Origin: Ruegeria arenilitoris
Lineage (GTDB): Bacteria; Pseudomonadota; Alphaproteobacteria; Rhodobacterales; Rhodobacteraceae
Length of the DNA: 64,000 nucleotides
Direction of reading: 5' to 3'
Assembly (NCBI RefSeq): GCF_013030265.1
Contig: NZ_WPZQ01000012.1
Location: 2,501-66,500, forward strand
Shown here: positions 49,494 through 58,618 of the stretch, in pieces
Layout of the letters: every line of letters begins with the position of its first letter
How positions within the stretch are numbered: position 1 is the first letter of the stretch
The notes under the pieces: generated by a model
Databases searched by the model: none
Told to the model about the DNA's origin: nothing
What the model saw: the letters and a program-made list of their open reading frames with translations, nothing else
Program-made: the position numbers and the translations under genes

Positions 49494-50305
49494 GCCGCAA
49501 CCTGATCCTCGGCGCGGCTCTATCGTCGCTGGTCCTGCTTGCAGCGCTGATCTCGTTTATCTGGACGCCCTATGACTATGCGGCGATGAATATCCCGGAC
49601 AAGCTGCAGCCACCCAGCGCTCAGCACTGGTTCGGTACGGACCATTTCGGGCGCGATATGTTCTCGATGATCATGGTGGGCGCGCGGACTTCGATTGCTG
49701 TCGCTCTGGTGGCTGTAGGTATTGGCATGGCGTTGGGTGTGCCGCTGGGGTTAACCGCCGCAGCGCGCAAAGGCTCGTGGCTGGATGAGTTGATCATGCG
49801 CGGCAATGATCTGGTCTTTGCCTTCCCATCGCTGGTTATCGCCATCCTGATCACGGCCGTATTCGGTGCTGGTGCGATCAACGCGATCATCGCCATCGGT
49901 ATTTTCAACATACCTGTTTTTGCGCGGATCACGCGCGGAGCGGCCCTGTCCCTGTGGGAGCGTGAATTTATCCTTGCCGCCCGCGTCGCTGGTAAGGGTG
50001 CGACTCGTATATCTGCCGAACATATCCTGCCCAACGTGGCCAATCTGCTGATCGTTCAAGGGACCATTCAATTCTCGCTGGGAATTCTGGCCGAGGCGGG
50101 CCTTTCTTATGTTGGTTTGGGTGCGCAACCTCCGACGCCCAGCTGGGGTCGAATGCTGGCAGATGCGCAGACAATGGTCAGTTTTGCCCCGCATTTGGCT
50201 CTGATTCCGGGTGGGGCGATCATTGTGACCGTGCTGGGGTTGAACCTGTTGGGTGACGGTTTGCGCGACTTTCTGGATCCCCGCATCAGGGTGGCGCGCG
50301 CATGA
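49490..50305 (+). CDS. ABC transporter permease (DppC-like)
   Basis: 271-residue second permease, with HWFGTDHFGRDMFSMIMVGARTS (DppC/OppC signature) and the EAA loop EFILAARVAGKGATRISAEHILPN. Pairs with the DppB-like protein. Overlaps the upstream permease and the ATPase gene by 4 bp each. Confidence 0.94.
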   Translation: MSRNLILGAALSSLVLLAALISFIWTPYDYAAMNIPDKLQPPSAQHWFGTDHFGRDMFSMIMVGARTSIAVALVAVGIGMALGVPLGLTAAARKGSWLDELIMRGNDLVFAFPSLVIAILITAVFGAGAINAIIAIGIFNIPVFARITRGAALSLWEREFILAARVAGKGATRISAEHILPNVANLLIVQGTIQFSLGILAEAGLSYVGLGAQPPTPSWGRMLADAQTMVSFAPHLALIPGGAIIVTVLGLNLLGDGLRDFLDPRIRVARA

Positions 50306-51900
50306 GCTTGTTGCAGATCGAAAACCTGTCTCTATCGATTCACGAGGCTGAAATCCTAAATCAGGTTAGCCTGTCGATTGCCCCGGGTGAGATCGTGGCA
50401 GTGACGGGGGAAAGCGGATCGGGCAAATCCATGACCGCATTGGCCGTCATGCAGTTGCTGCCAGACGGAGCGGTGGGCAAAGGTTCCATTAAGCTCAATG
50501 GGCAGGAACTGCTGGACCGCCCCGAGGCTGAGATGTGTGCCCTGCGTGGGGCTTCCATCGGGATGGTGTTTCAGGAACCGATGACCGCACTCAACCCGGT
50601 CAAGACAATCGGAGATCAGGTGATGGAAACCATCCTGATCCATCAGGCAATGCCTGCTTACAAAGCCCGAGAGCGCGCGCAGGAAGTTCTGATCCGCGTG
50701 GGGCTGCCGCCTGACAAGTTTCCAATGTCCCGTTACCCGCACGAGTTATCAGGGGGACAACGCCAGCGGGTCGTAATTGCGATGGCTATTGCTTTGCGGC
50801 CAAAACTACTGATTGCGGATGAACCGACCACAGCGCTGGATGTGACGACGCAGGCCCAAATTCTGGATCTTCTGAAAGGGCTGGTCACGGAATACGGTAT
50901 GGGTCTGTTGATGATTACCCATGATCTGGCTGTCGTCTCGGACATGGCTGATCAGATCGTGGTAATGCGCCATGGCGAAGTTGTTGAAAGTGGTGCAACC
51001 GATCATTTGCTGCGCAACATGCAGCATCCGTACACCCGCATGCTGTTCGAGGCATCGGAGCATCAGGTTAACCTGCCTGAGTCTTATGAAACCAAACCCC
51101 TGCTTCAGGTGACTGGCGTTGTGCGCGACTACCGTCTGCCTCGAAAACAGTTGTTCCAGACCCCCGGTACGCACCGTGCTGTTGATCAGGTGAGTTTCGT
51201 GTTGAACCGAGGTGAGCGTCTGGGGCTTGTAGGAGAGTCTGGTTGCGGAAAATCGACCCTAACACGGGCTATTTTAGGGCTTGAAGAGATTCAGAGCGGA
51301 CAAATCCTGTTGGATGACCAACCGGTATTCTCTGGCCACAAACCCAATCTCGCGGTCCGCCGAAAAATGCAGGTGGTGTTTCAGGATCCATTCGGCAGCT
51401 TCAATCCCCGGCATCGCGTTTCACGCCTGATAACCGAACCGTTTTATCTGCTGGATGATCCACCACACGGCTCGGATCGGCTGGATCGTATCGCCGAAAT
51501 GCTCGGCGCTGTTGGCCTCAGCGCGGATGACGCGAACAAGTACATTCACGAATTTTCTGGTGGCCAGCGTCAGCGCATCGCAATTGCGCGCGCGCTGATC
51601 ACCCGCCCTGAACTGATCCTGTTTGATGAAGCGGTCTCGGCGCTCGATGTGTCTGTCCGGGCGCAGATCCTGGATCTGCTGGCTGAGCTTTGCGAGGCCT
51701 ATAACCTGACCTATCTCTTCATCAGCCATGATCTGAGTGTAGTCCGGACAATTACGGACCGTGTGATGGTGATGCAGGCGGGGAAGATTGTTGAACAGGG
51801 TGAAACCGAACAGGTTTTTACGGATCCGCAGCATTCCTACACTCGGAAGCTAATCGCGGCAGCGCCCAGATTGCCGGAAATAGGTCGAGGCGCAGCATGA
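50302..51900 (+). CDS. ABC transporter ATP-binding protein, fused DppD-DppF
   Basis: 532-residue protein with two complete ATPase halves. Half one: Walker A GESGSGKSM around 40, signature LSGGQRQRV, Walker B LIADEP. Half two: GESGCGKST around 312, FSGGQRQRI and LILFDEA. It energises import through the two permeases. Fused dual ATPases are common in this transporter group. Ends 36 bp before the aldehyde dehydrogenase gene. Confidence 0.95.
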   Translation: MSLLQIENLSLSIHEAEILNQVSLSIAPGEIVAVTGESGSGKSMTALAVMQLLPDGAVGKGSIKLNGQELLDRPEAEMCALRGASIGMVFQEPMTALNPVKTIGDQVMETILIHQAMPAYKARERAQEVLIRVGLPPDKFPMSRYPHELSGGQRQRVVIAMAIALRPKLLIADEPTTALDVTTQAQILDLLKGLVTEYGMGLLMITHDLAVVSDMADQIVVMRHGEVVESGATDHLLRNMQHPYTRMLFEASEHQVNLPESYETKPLLQVTGVVRDYRLPRKQLFQTPGTHRAVDQVSFVLNRGERLGLVGESGCGKSTLTRAILGLEEIQSGQILLDDQPVFSGHKPNLAVRRKMQVVFQDPFGSFNPRHRVSRLITEPFYLLDDPPHGSDRLDRIAEMLGAVGLSADDANKYIHEFSGGQRQRIAIARALITRPELILFDEAVSALDVSVRAQILDLLAELCEAYNLTYLFISHDLSVVRTITDRVMVMQAGKIVEQGETEQVFTDPQHSYTRKLIAAAPRLPEIGRGAA

Positions 51901-51936
51901 AAACACCTTTATTAGAGCCTATTGGAGAATGAATTG

Positions 51937-53388
51937 ATGAACAGCCCGCTTTGGTTCGACCCGAGTCTTTGCCTGATTGGCGGAAATTGGAAACCTGCAA
52001 CATCTGGTAAGACTCTCCCACTGATCAACCCGTCTGATGGATCGGAACTCTGCCAGATTGCGCGTGGTGGCGAACAGGATATCGATGCGGTGGTCAAAGC
52101 GGCGCGTGTTGCATCAGATGGCGAATGGGGGCGAATGACGGCGCTGGAACGCGGACGTATTCTGACACGCCTCGGACAGCTGGTATTGGAACGTGTTGAC
52201 GAGCTCGCCGTGCTTGAGGCGATGGATGTCGGCAAACCTTTGACACAGGCGCGGGCTGATGCTGTGGCTTTGGCGCGGTACTGTGAGTTCTACGGTGGTG
52301 CGGCGGACAAGGTGATGGGCGATACCATTCCATATCTGGACGGCTACACGGTCTATACCCTGCGCGAACCACATGGGGTCACGGGCCATATCGTGCCTTG
52401 GAACTATCCGATGCAGATCATTGGCCGATCTGTAGGTGCCGCGCTGGCCATGGGCAACGCCTGCGTATTGAAACCTGCGGAAGAAGCCTGCCTGACCGCT
52501 CTGGCCTTTGCCCATTTGGCGATCGACGCCGGATTGCCGAAAGGCGCACTGAATGTAGTACCGGGGTTAGGTGTCGAGGCCGGCGCCGCGCTGTCTTCTC
52601 ATCCGGATGTCGATCATATCTCGTTCACCGGTTCGGTTGCGACCGGTGCGCTTGTTCAGCAGGCGGCGGGGCGCAATGTGGTTCCGGTTACGCTCGAGCT
52701 TGGCGGAAAATCACCGCAGTTGGTCTTTGATGACGCCGATCTGGATGCGGCACTGCCGTTTCTGGTGAATGCGGGCATCCAGAACGCAGGTCAGACCTGC
52801 TCTGCATCTTCGCGTATCCTTGTGCAGCGCGGGGTCTATGATGAAGTCAGGTCGAGGATGGCCCAGGCTTACGCAGAACTGACCGTGGGGCCGGCCAGGG
52901 ATGATCTGCGCCTCGGCCCGCTGATATCAGAGCGCCAGAAACAGATTGTGACTGGCTTTCTTGATAAAGGATCTGACCTGAGTATCGCCGCCCAGGGAGA
53001 AGTGGTGGCAACTGCCCCGGATACAGGTGCCTATGTGCGACCTACACTGTTTGCGGATGTGCCAGCCGATCACACGCTTGCCCGGGATGAAATTTTCGGC
53101 CCGGTGCAGGTTCTGATCCCATTCGATACCGAAGAACAGGCTCTAAATATAGCAAATAGTACTGATTATGGCCTTGTCGCAAGCATCTGGACCAGAGATG
53201 GCGCAAGGCAGATGCGGCTGGCAAAGCAGCTTAGGTCGGGACAGGTTTTCATAAACAACTACGGAGCTGGTGGAGGCGTGGAGCTGCCGTTCGGCGGTGT
53301 TGGAAAATCCGGCCACGGTCGCGAAAAGGGTTTCGAGGCGCTCTATGGTTTCTCGCAACTGAAAACGGTCGCAGCCTATCATGGCTAA
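51937..53388 (+). CDS. aldehyde dehydrogenase family protein
   Basis: 483-residue NAD(P)-dependent aldehyde dehydrogenase. Catalytic Cys within QNAGQTCSASSRI, general-base Glu in LELGGKSPQ, and FTGSVATG for cofactor binding. ATG 51937 is chosen, with GGAG about 9 bp upstream. The frame is open from a TTG at 51922. Sits in the transporter operon, so the imported compound may yield an aldehyde. Not identifiable as a specific enzyme. Confidence 0.9.
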   Translation: MNSPLWFDPSLCLIGGNWKPATSGKTLPLINPSDGSELCQIARGGEQDIDAVVKAARVASDGEWGRMTALERGRILTRLGQLVLERVDELAVLEAMDVGKPLTQARADAVALARYCEFYGGAADKVMGDTIPYLDGYTVYTLREPHGVTGHIVPWNYPMQIIGRSVGAALAMGNACVLKPAEEACLTALAFAHLAIDAGLPKGALNVVPGLGVEAGAALSSHPDVDHISFTGSVATGALVQQAAGRNVVPVTLELGGKSPQLVFDDADLDAALPFLVNAGIQNAGQTCSASSRILVQRGVYDEVRSRMAQAYAELTVGPARDDLRLGPLISERQKQIVTGFLDKGSDLSIAAQGEVVATAPDTGAYVRPTLFADVPADHTLARDEIFGPVQVLIPFDTEEQALNIANSTDYGLVASIWTRDGARQMRLAKQLRSGQVFINNYGAGGGVELPFGGVGKSGHGREKGFEALYGFSQLKTVAAYHG

Positions 53389-53896
53389 ACTGGGCGTGTT
53401 TTTGATGTTGCTGACCGTCGCAATGTTGGCGGCTGGATTGTTTGGCGCCCTGCACAATCAGGTTAGTTACACCGTTGGCCCGGACTATTTCCACCAATTT
53501 AAATTCCGGCAATTTGCGATTCCGTCCGAGGTCCCGCCCCGGATTGGGGCGGCCATCGTGGGGTGGCGCGCGAGCTGGTGGATGGGGTTGATCGTTGGAC
53601 TACCGCCCTTCCTCCTTGGGTTGCTGCTATTGTCACCGGCTGGAAAGCTCTGGTCTGCAGGGCTGCGGGCGATTTTTGTAGTATTCCTGATCACGGCGCT
53701 CGCCTCGGGGATCGGATTTGCCTTTGGCCTGATAGCTGTGGATCAGGAAGTTGCTGCTCAAATCGCCCTGCCTGAGACGATCCGGAACCCAGTCGGCTTT
53801 TTGCGCGCCGGGGCCATGCATGACGCCAGCTATATCGGTGGGTTTGTCGGTGTATTTGCCGCGATCTGGGTGATCTTTCGGGCCAGCAGGCCCTAG
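53381..53896 (+). CDS. membrane protein of unknown function
   Basis: 171-residue protein with four hydrophobic segments: an N-terminal one, VFLMLLTVAMLAAGLFGAL (about 6-24), two central ones, and a C-terminal FVGVFAAIWVIFRA. After the first helix is an extracytoplasmic-like loop with SYTVGPDYFHQFKFRQF. No family recognised. Its ATG overlaps the aldehyde dehydrogenase stop by 8 bp, so it belongs to that operon. Confidence 0.75.
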   Translation: MAKLGVFLMLLTVAMLAAGLFGALHNQVSYTVGPDYFHQFKFRQFAIPSEVPPRIGAAIVGWRASWWMGLIVGLPPFLLGLLLLSPAGKLWSAGLRAIFVVFLITALASGIGFAFGLIAVDQEVAAQIALPETIRNPVGFLRAGAMHDASYIGGFVGVFAAIWVIFRASRP

Positions 53897-55185
53897 ACGA
53901 TCACCTCGATCGCTTGCTGAGCACCGACGCCAAAAACCCGCTTATAGCGTTCGATCTGTTCTGAAGGACCCATCGCCTTTTCAGGGTTGTCCGACAGTTT
54001 GACTGTCGGTCGACCATTGGCTGACACTGCCTTGCAAACCAGGGAGAACGGCGCCAAAGCGTCATCAGGTACAAGGCCGCGGAAATCGTTGGTCAGCAGC
54101 GTGCCCCAACCAAAGGAAACCTTGGTGCGGTGCGCAAACTGGCTGTGAAGCTCACGAATCTTGTCCACGTCCAGTCCGTCCGAGAATATGACCCGCTTTT
54201 CTAATGGATCTTCGCCACGGGATTTCCACCACGCGATGGCGGTCTCGGCCCCGGTCGCCGGATCACCGCTGTCGATACGGATACCGGTCCAGCCCGCCAA
54301 CCAGTCCGGCGCGCGATCCAGAAAGCCCTGAGTCCCATAAGTATCAGGAAGGATAATCCGCAGGTTGCCTTCATGTTCTTCATGCCAGTCGCTCAGAACA
54401 TCATAAGGGGCTTGCGCCAGCGCGGCATCGTCCTCGGCCAGAGCGGAATACACCATTGGCAGCTCATGGGCATTGGTCCCGATGGCCTCGACCTCGCGTC
54501 GCATGGCGATCAGGCAGTTCGAGGTTCCGGTGAAGGCGCCACCCAGCCCTTCGATCATCGCCTGCACACACCAGTCCTGCCACAGGAAGGAATGCCGCCG
54601 CCTTGTGCCGAAATCTGCGATCCCCAAGCCCTTAATCGTGCGCAGTTGATCGATCTTTTCCCAAACGCGGGTCATTGCCCTTGCATAGAGCACCTGCAAT
54701 TCAAACCGGCGCATATCATTCAACACAGCGCGGGAGCGCAGTTCCATCAGCACGGCAAGCGCCGGGATTTCCCACAGCATGACCTCGTGCCATTTACCCT
54801 CAAAGGTAAGCTCGTACTGATCCCCTCTGCGTTCAAGATGATACGGCGGCAGGCGCAGATTTTCGAACCACTCCATGAAATCCGAGCGGAACATCTGGCG
54901 TTTGCCATAGAACGTATTCCCGCGTAGCCAGGTGCTTTCACCGCGGCTGAGGCTGAGTGAACGGATGTGATCCAGCTGTTCGCGTAGTTCCCCTTCATCG
55001 ATCAATCGCGCCAAAGGAACATGATTCGACCGGTTGATCAGCGAAAATGCAACATCCGTTTGGGGCTTATTTCGAAACACTGACTGGCACATCAGCAGTT
55101 TGTAGAAATCTGTGTCGATCAAAGACCGGACAATGGGGTCAATCTTCCATTTATGATTGTAGACCCGCGTTGCGATGTCGACCAT
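53893..55185 (-). CDS. pncB: nicotinate phosphoribosyltransferase
   Basis: 430-residue PncB: TDFYKLLMCQSVFR at the start, FYGKRQMFR, the DFGTRRRHSF active-site motif, GTSNCLIAMRREV, and DSGDPATGAETAIAWW. Makes NaMN from nicotinate and PRPP, in NAD salvage. GGAG precedes the ATG. pncA, which makes nicotinate, is encoded 0.7 kb away on the same strand. Confidence 0.96.
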   Translation of the reverse strand: MVDIATRVYNHKWKIDPIVRSLIDTDFYKLLMCQSVFRNKPQTDVAFSLINRSNHVPLARLIDEGELREQLDHIRSLSLSRGESTWLRGNTFYGKRQMFRSDFMEWFENLRLPPYHLERRGDQYELTFEGKWHEVMLWEIPALAVLMELRSRAVLNDMRRFELQVLYARAMTRVWEKIDQLRTIKGLGIADFGTRRRHSFLWQDWCVQAMIEGLGGAFTGTSNCLIAMRREVEAIGTNAHELPMVYSALAEDDAALAQAPYDVLSDWHEEHEGNLRIILPDTYGTQGFLDRAPDWLAGWTGIRIDSGDPATGAETAIAWWKSRGEDPLEKRVIFSDGLDVDKIRELHSQFAHRTKVSFGWGTLLTNDFRGLVPDDALAPFSLVCKAVSANGRPTVKLSDNPEKAMGPSEQIERYKRVFGVGAQQAIEVIV

Positions 55186-55350
55186 GTGGAACTCCTGCGA
55201 TTTCCGTTGTTAGATCAATCGATGCGGTGAATGGCAAGAGTCGCTAAAATGGTGACAATGCCTAGGTCAGGTCACATTGCGGGCATATTGTGAGTTCGTT
55301 TCACCATTTAGTGAGTGTGGGGGATGGATCGAAAAGGTTGAATTTGGTGG

Positions 55351-55884
55351 ATGGGTCTCGAGTACGACTTTGACATTGTTACGATTGCACCAGATGAACT
55401 GGAGTCTGAAACGGTGAATTCCGAGCAACCGGAAGGCGCCCGAGTACGTGCGCTGTTTCGGGATGTGAAAACAGCGGATGCGCTGCGCGGTGCTTCGCCG
55501 AAGATCAGAAAGATGTTCGAGGATGCAGGATTTGGACTGGAAACCCGAAACTGCGGCGTGCCGATGGGATACTACTCACCTCAGCATGCGGCGGATCGGG
55601 ACCGTATCCTTCGTAACCTGTTTGCAAACATCAAGAGCCAGGGCTTGAAGGGCGAATATAGCGGCGAGTTTGATTTCAGTGATTTCCTGCGCCACATCCG
55701 TACTGCACAACCCGAAATCGGGATCGTGCGCAAAGAGCCCCTCCAGCAGAGCAAACCACAACCCGCGGTGCCGGTAAAACCAGATCGGCGTACTGTTCCC
55801 GGTCGTATTGGGTTTGCCCTTGGGCTGGCGGTTATCCTGTTTGTATTGCTTAAGTATCTGGCTGCCGCAGGCGCTGCACCCTGA
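55351..55884 (+). CDS. hypothetical tail-anchored-like protein
   Basis: 177 residues, not recognised. The first 120 form a polar region (KIRKMFEDAGFGLETRNCGVPMGYYSPQ is its most distinctive stretch), then a proline- and lysine-rich linker (130-150), and a single C-terminal helix (about 152-174, GFALGLAVILFVLLKYLAAA), so it is likely anchored with its bulk in the cytoplasm. It lies between pncB and pncA on the opposite strand. Ribosome site not clear. Confidence 0.72.
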   Translation: MGLEYDFDIVTIAPDELESETVNSEQPEGARVRALFRDVKTADALRGASPKIRKMFEDAGFGLETRNCGVPMGYYSPQHAADRDRILRNLFANIKSQGLKGEYSGEFDFSDFLRHIRTAQPEIGIVRKEPLQQSKPQPAVPVKPDRRTVPGRIGFALGLAVILFVLLKYLAAAGAAP

Positions 55885-55887
55885 CGA

Positions 55888-56481
55888 TCAGGCCATGGTT
55901 ACACCCGCATCGCGCATAGCCTGAATGGCTGCATCCAATGATCCGTCCAGATCGATGGCACGGCAAGCGTCTTGCCGGACAGTGACATCAAATCCCAGCT
56001 TTGCCGCATCTACCGCCGAAAAATGCACGCAGAAATCCGTGGCGAGGCCGACCATTGTCAGCTTTTCGATCCCCCGCGCCTCAAGATAACCTTTCAAACC
56101 GGTAGGTGTTTTCTGGTCGTTCTCGAAAAAAGCGGAGTAGCTGTCGATGCTACTGCGAAAGCCTTTGCGCAGAATCAAATCGGCATCTGTGCGAAGATCG
56201 GCATGAAACGCTGCGCCTTGGGTGCCTTTAACGCAGTGGTCCGGCCAAAGAACCTGTGGGCCGTAAGGCATCTGGGTCATGTCGAAGGGATTTTTGCCCG
56301 GGTGCGAGCTTGCGAATGAAGAATGGCCCGCCGGATGCCAATCTTGTGTCAGGATCACCGCATCAAACTCATCCATCAGGGAATTGATCGGTGCCACGAT
56401 CTCATCCCCTCCGGACACGGCAAGCGCGCCACCGGGACAGAAATCATTCTGGACGTCAATTACGATCAGGGCATGAGTCAT
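55888..56481 (-). CDS. pncA: nicotinamidase
   Basis: 197-residue isochorismatase-fold amidase with the catalytic triad Asp9, Lys106, Cys151 (ATDFCVHFSA) and metal site DWHPAGHSSF (Asp47, His49). Converts nicotinamide to nicotinate. GAGGAG precedes the ATG. It ends 4 bp after the end of the convergent unknown gene. Confidence 0.96.
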   Translation of the reverse strand: MTHALIVIDVQNDFCPGGALAVSGGDEIVAPINSLMDEFDAVILTQDWHPAGHSSFASSHPGKNPFDMTQMPYGPQVLWPDHCVKGTQGAAFHADLRTDADLILRKGFRSSIDSYSAFFENDQKTPTGLKGYLEARGIEKLTMVGLATDFCVHFSAVDAAKLGFDVTVRQDACRAIDLDGSLDAAIQAMRDAGVTMA

Positions 56482-56577
56482 CTGGGTCTCCTCTGGTTGC
56501 CCTATCGGTAGGGGGCGGAACCGAAGGCGTCAATGCGATCCCTTGCGTCCTTTGGGTAAGGGGATTAGATCGCGCAC

Positions 56578-57483
56578 ATGTACACAATCGCTGCCTTATA
56601 TCATTTCACGCGCTTTCCTGACCCCGACGCGCTGCGCCCCGCTCTGCAAGAGCTGTGCCGCGCACAATCCGTCAAAGGGACCCTTCTTTTGGCGAAAGAG
56701 GGGATCAACGGAACGATTGCAGGCCCCCGTGCAGGGATTGACGCCGTTCTGACTCATATCCGTAGCCTGCCGGGATGCGCTGATCTTGAGTGGAAAGAGG
56801 CAACATCGGATCACCCGCCCTTTGGCAAGATGAAAGTGCGTCTGAAGAAAGAGATCGTGACGATGGGGCAGCCGGATGTGGATCCGCGCGCCAGCGTCGG
56901 CCATTACGTCGAGCCCGAGGACTGGAACGATCTGATCCGTTCGGACGACGTGGTTGTGATCGATACGCGCAATGATTACGAGGTTGCGATCGGTACGTTT
57001 GAGGGTGCAATAGACCCTGAAACAGCCAGTTTCCGTGATTTTCCGGCCTGGTGGGAAGAAAACAAGGATCGCTTTCATAACAAGCGGGTGGCCATGTTCT
57101 GTACCGGTGGCATCCGGTGCGAGAAATCCACCAATTACCTGCTGGGGCAGGGGGTCGAGGATGTCTATCATCTCAAAGGTGGAATTCTGCGTTATCTCGA
57201 AGAAATGCCTGAAGAAGACAGTACATGGCAGGGCGACTGCTTTGTGTTCGATAATCGTGTCTCTGTCGGGCACGGTTTGGTCGAAGGGCCACACAAACTG
57301 TGCCATGGTTGCCGCCGTCCTATCCTGCCCGAAGATGTGAAGCGTCCGGAATACGAACATGGCGTGTCCTGCCATCGGTGCATTAACGAAACGTCCGAGC
57401 AGGACAAGGTGCGGTTCCGTGAACGGCAGAAACAGATCGTTCTGGCGCGCAGCCGTGGTCAGGAACATCTGGGCAGTCATTAA
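56578..57483 (+). CDS. trhO: tRNA uridine-34 hydroxylase (TrhO)
   Basis: 301-residue rhodanese-domain protein of the YceA/TrhO family: N-terminal UPF0176-type domain (YHFTRFPDPDALR, LAKEGINGTIAG), rhodanese domain with active-site loop C175TGGIRC181, and a C-terminal zinc-like CHGCRRPI and CHRC. Makes 5-hydroxyuridine at tRNA position 34. Divergent from pncA. Confidence 0.93.
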   Translation: MYTIAALYHFTRFPDPDALRPALQELCRAQSVKGTLLLAKEGINGTIAGPRAGIDAVLTHIRSLPGCADLEWKEATSDHPPFGKMKVRLKKEIVTMGQPDVDPRASVGHYVEPEDWNDLIRSDDVVVIDTRNDYEVAIGTFEGAIDPETASFRDFPAWWEENKDRFHNKRVAMFCTGGIRCEKSTNYLLGQGVEDVYHLKGGILRYLEEMPEEDSTWQGDCFVFDNRVSVGHGLVEGPHKLCHGCRRPILPEDVKRPEYEHGVSCHRCINETSEQDKVRFRERQKQIVLARSRGQEHLGSH

Positions 57484-57560
57484 TCAATGGTCTTAAAGGG
57501 TTGCGGTCTTAGCACAGCCATAGAATGATGTTCCGCGGTACGCGTCGTTAGGGAAAGATC

Positions 57561-58070
57561 ATGCCGCAGGATCCATCGACACTACAGGATTGGAAGCCCA
57601 CGATAATCGCGGCTTCCGTGCTGGTTCTGGTCAGCTTTGTCGCCTGGTATGCTCTGTCTCACCTGAATGAGACCACGGCTGGTGATACTGTTGGGGGCAT
57701 AGCCACGCTTGGCCTCATTGTCTGGCTCATTTCTCAGGCCTGGTATCATATCAGCCTTGTCAGATCGCCCAAGCGGCAGCTGATGCTGATGGGAATCTCA
57801 TTCATCCAGGTCGTGCCGTTCCTGTTTGCCGCTGTTTACGGCTCGTTCGGCTACGATGATGTGTGTGTGACCGGAGCCAATGGTCCGGCAGATGTTCTCT
57901 ATTTCTCGTATGTCACATTCACCACGGTGGGCTTTGGCGATCTGCGACCTGTCGGAATGTGCCGGGCACTGGCCGTGGCCGAGGCAATAACCGGCTACAT
58001 ATTGTTGGGATTGTTTGTTGCCGCCGCAGTGGGTCTGTATGGCCGATCTCACGGCCATCACAGGCACTAA
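57561..58070 (+). CDS. potassium-channel-like membrane protein
   Basis: 169-residue membrane protein with about four helices, and near the C-terminus a pore loop carrying the K+ selectivity filter TTVGFGD (about 119-125). It ends in a histidine-rich tail (HGHHRH). Matches the two-helix pore family (Ion_trans_2). No regulatory RCK domain. Cations and gating not predictable. Confidence 0.85.
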   Translation: MPQDPSTLQDWKPTIIAASVLVLVSFVAWYALSHLNETTAGDTVGGIATLGLIVWLISQAWYHISLVRSPKRQLMLMGISFIQVVPFLFAAVYGSFGYDDVCVTGANGPADVLYFSYVTFTTVGFGDLRPVGMCRALAVAEAITGYILLGLFVAAAVGLYGRSHGHHRH

Positions 58071-58094
58071 TTCTGAGAAATTAGCTCAAGAAAC

Positions 58095-58424
58095 CTATTT
58101 GTTGCGGTCAATCCACTGCGACATGAGTTGCTTGTCGCGAAAACACTCCGACGGAATCGGCCGACGCTTCGAGCGCGAGATGCGTTCAGCAAACGCAACT
58201 TGTTTGCCGGTTGGATAGCTCGCAAACGGCGAAGGGTCATGAGGCTTGTTCGCCGAAATCCAATCCGACATTGATCTGCGGTCACGCTGCGCTTCAACCG
58301 GTATCTCCAAAGCCGTCTGTTCTGCGATGGCGCGGGCATAGCGCATCTGGCGGTCGGTGACCGGAAGAAGATGGTAGTCGTTCGTAGGCCCGTTCGGGGC
58401 CAATTTGCGTGTTGCTTGGGTCAT
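58095..58424 (-). CDS. small protein with two tandem repeats
   Basis: 109-residue soluble protein made of two related segments: residues 21-60 and 71-109 share P-T-x-x-Q-x-x-x-A, a buried I-P, R-D-x-x-x-M-S-x-W-I and N-K at matching positions. The segments look like helical DNA- or protein-binding modules. I cannot name the family. A different frame at 58067-58339 on the same strand is weaker. Convergent with the channel gene. Confidence 0.72.
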   Translation of the reverse strand: MTQATRKLAPNGPTNDYHLLPVTDRQMRYARAIAEQTALEIPVEAQRDRRSMSDWISANKPHDPSPFASYPTGKQVAFAERISRSKRRPIPSECFRDKQLMSQWIDRNK

Positions 58425-58524
58425 CGGTTTATCCTCTGACTATGTAGAACATAAATGGAACATTAACTATTCATTTCAAGAGGGGGGCCTGTTTTACAGG
58501 CAAGTTCTCGCCGGTTGCAGTGTT

Positions 58525-58546
58525 TTATTGACTGACCAATCAATAA
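58525..58546. promoter_or_regulatory. BetI-like operator upstream of betB
   Basis: A 22-bp dyad with arms TTATTGA and TCAATAA around an 8-base centre, 72 bp before the betB ATG. Read on the minus strand it carries ATTGATTGG then four bases then TCAAT, which fits my recollection of the BetI operator form (ATTGATTGG-N4-TCAAT) from gammaproteobacteria. Choline-released repression of betaine synthesis is the likely use. No betI gene is in the window. Confidence 0.65.
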
Positions 58547-58618
58547 CCATTACCTGCGAATTGAACTGTTACTGTCGCCCCAATGGATCGGGCGCGTTTG
58601 CAAAGAAAAGGACCCGGC

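Noticed and set aside
56596..57480. 294-codon minus-strand frame
   Set aside because: Antisense shadow of trhO, which has a clear active-site motif.
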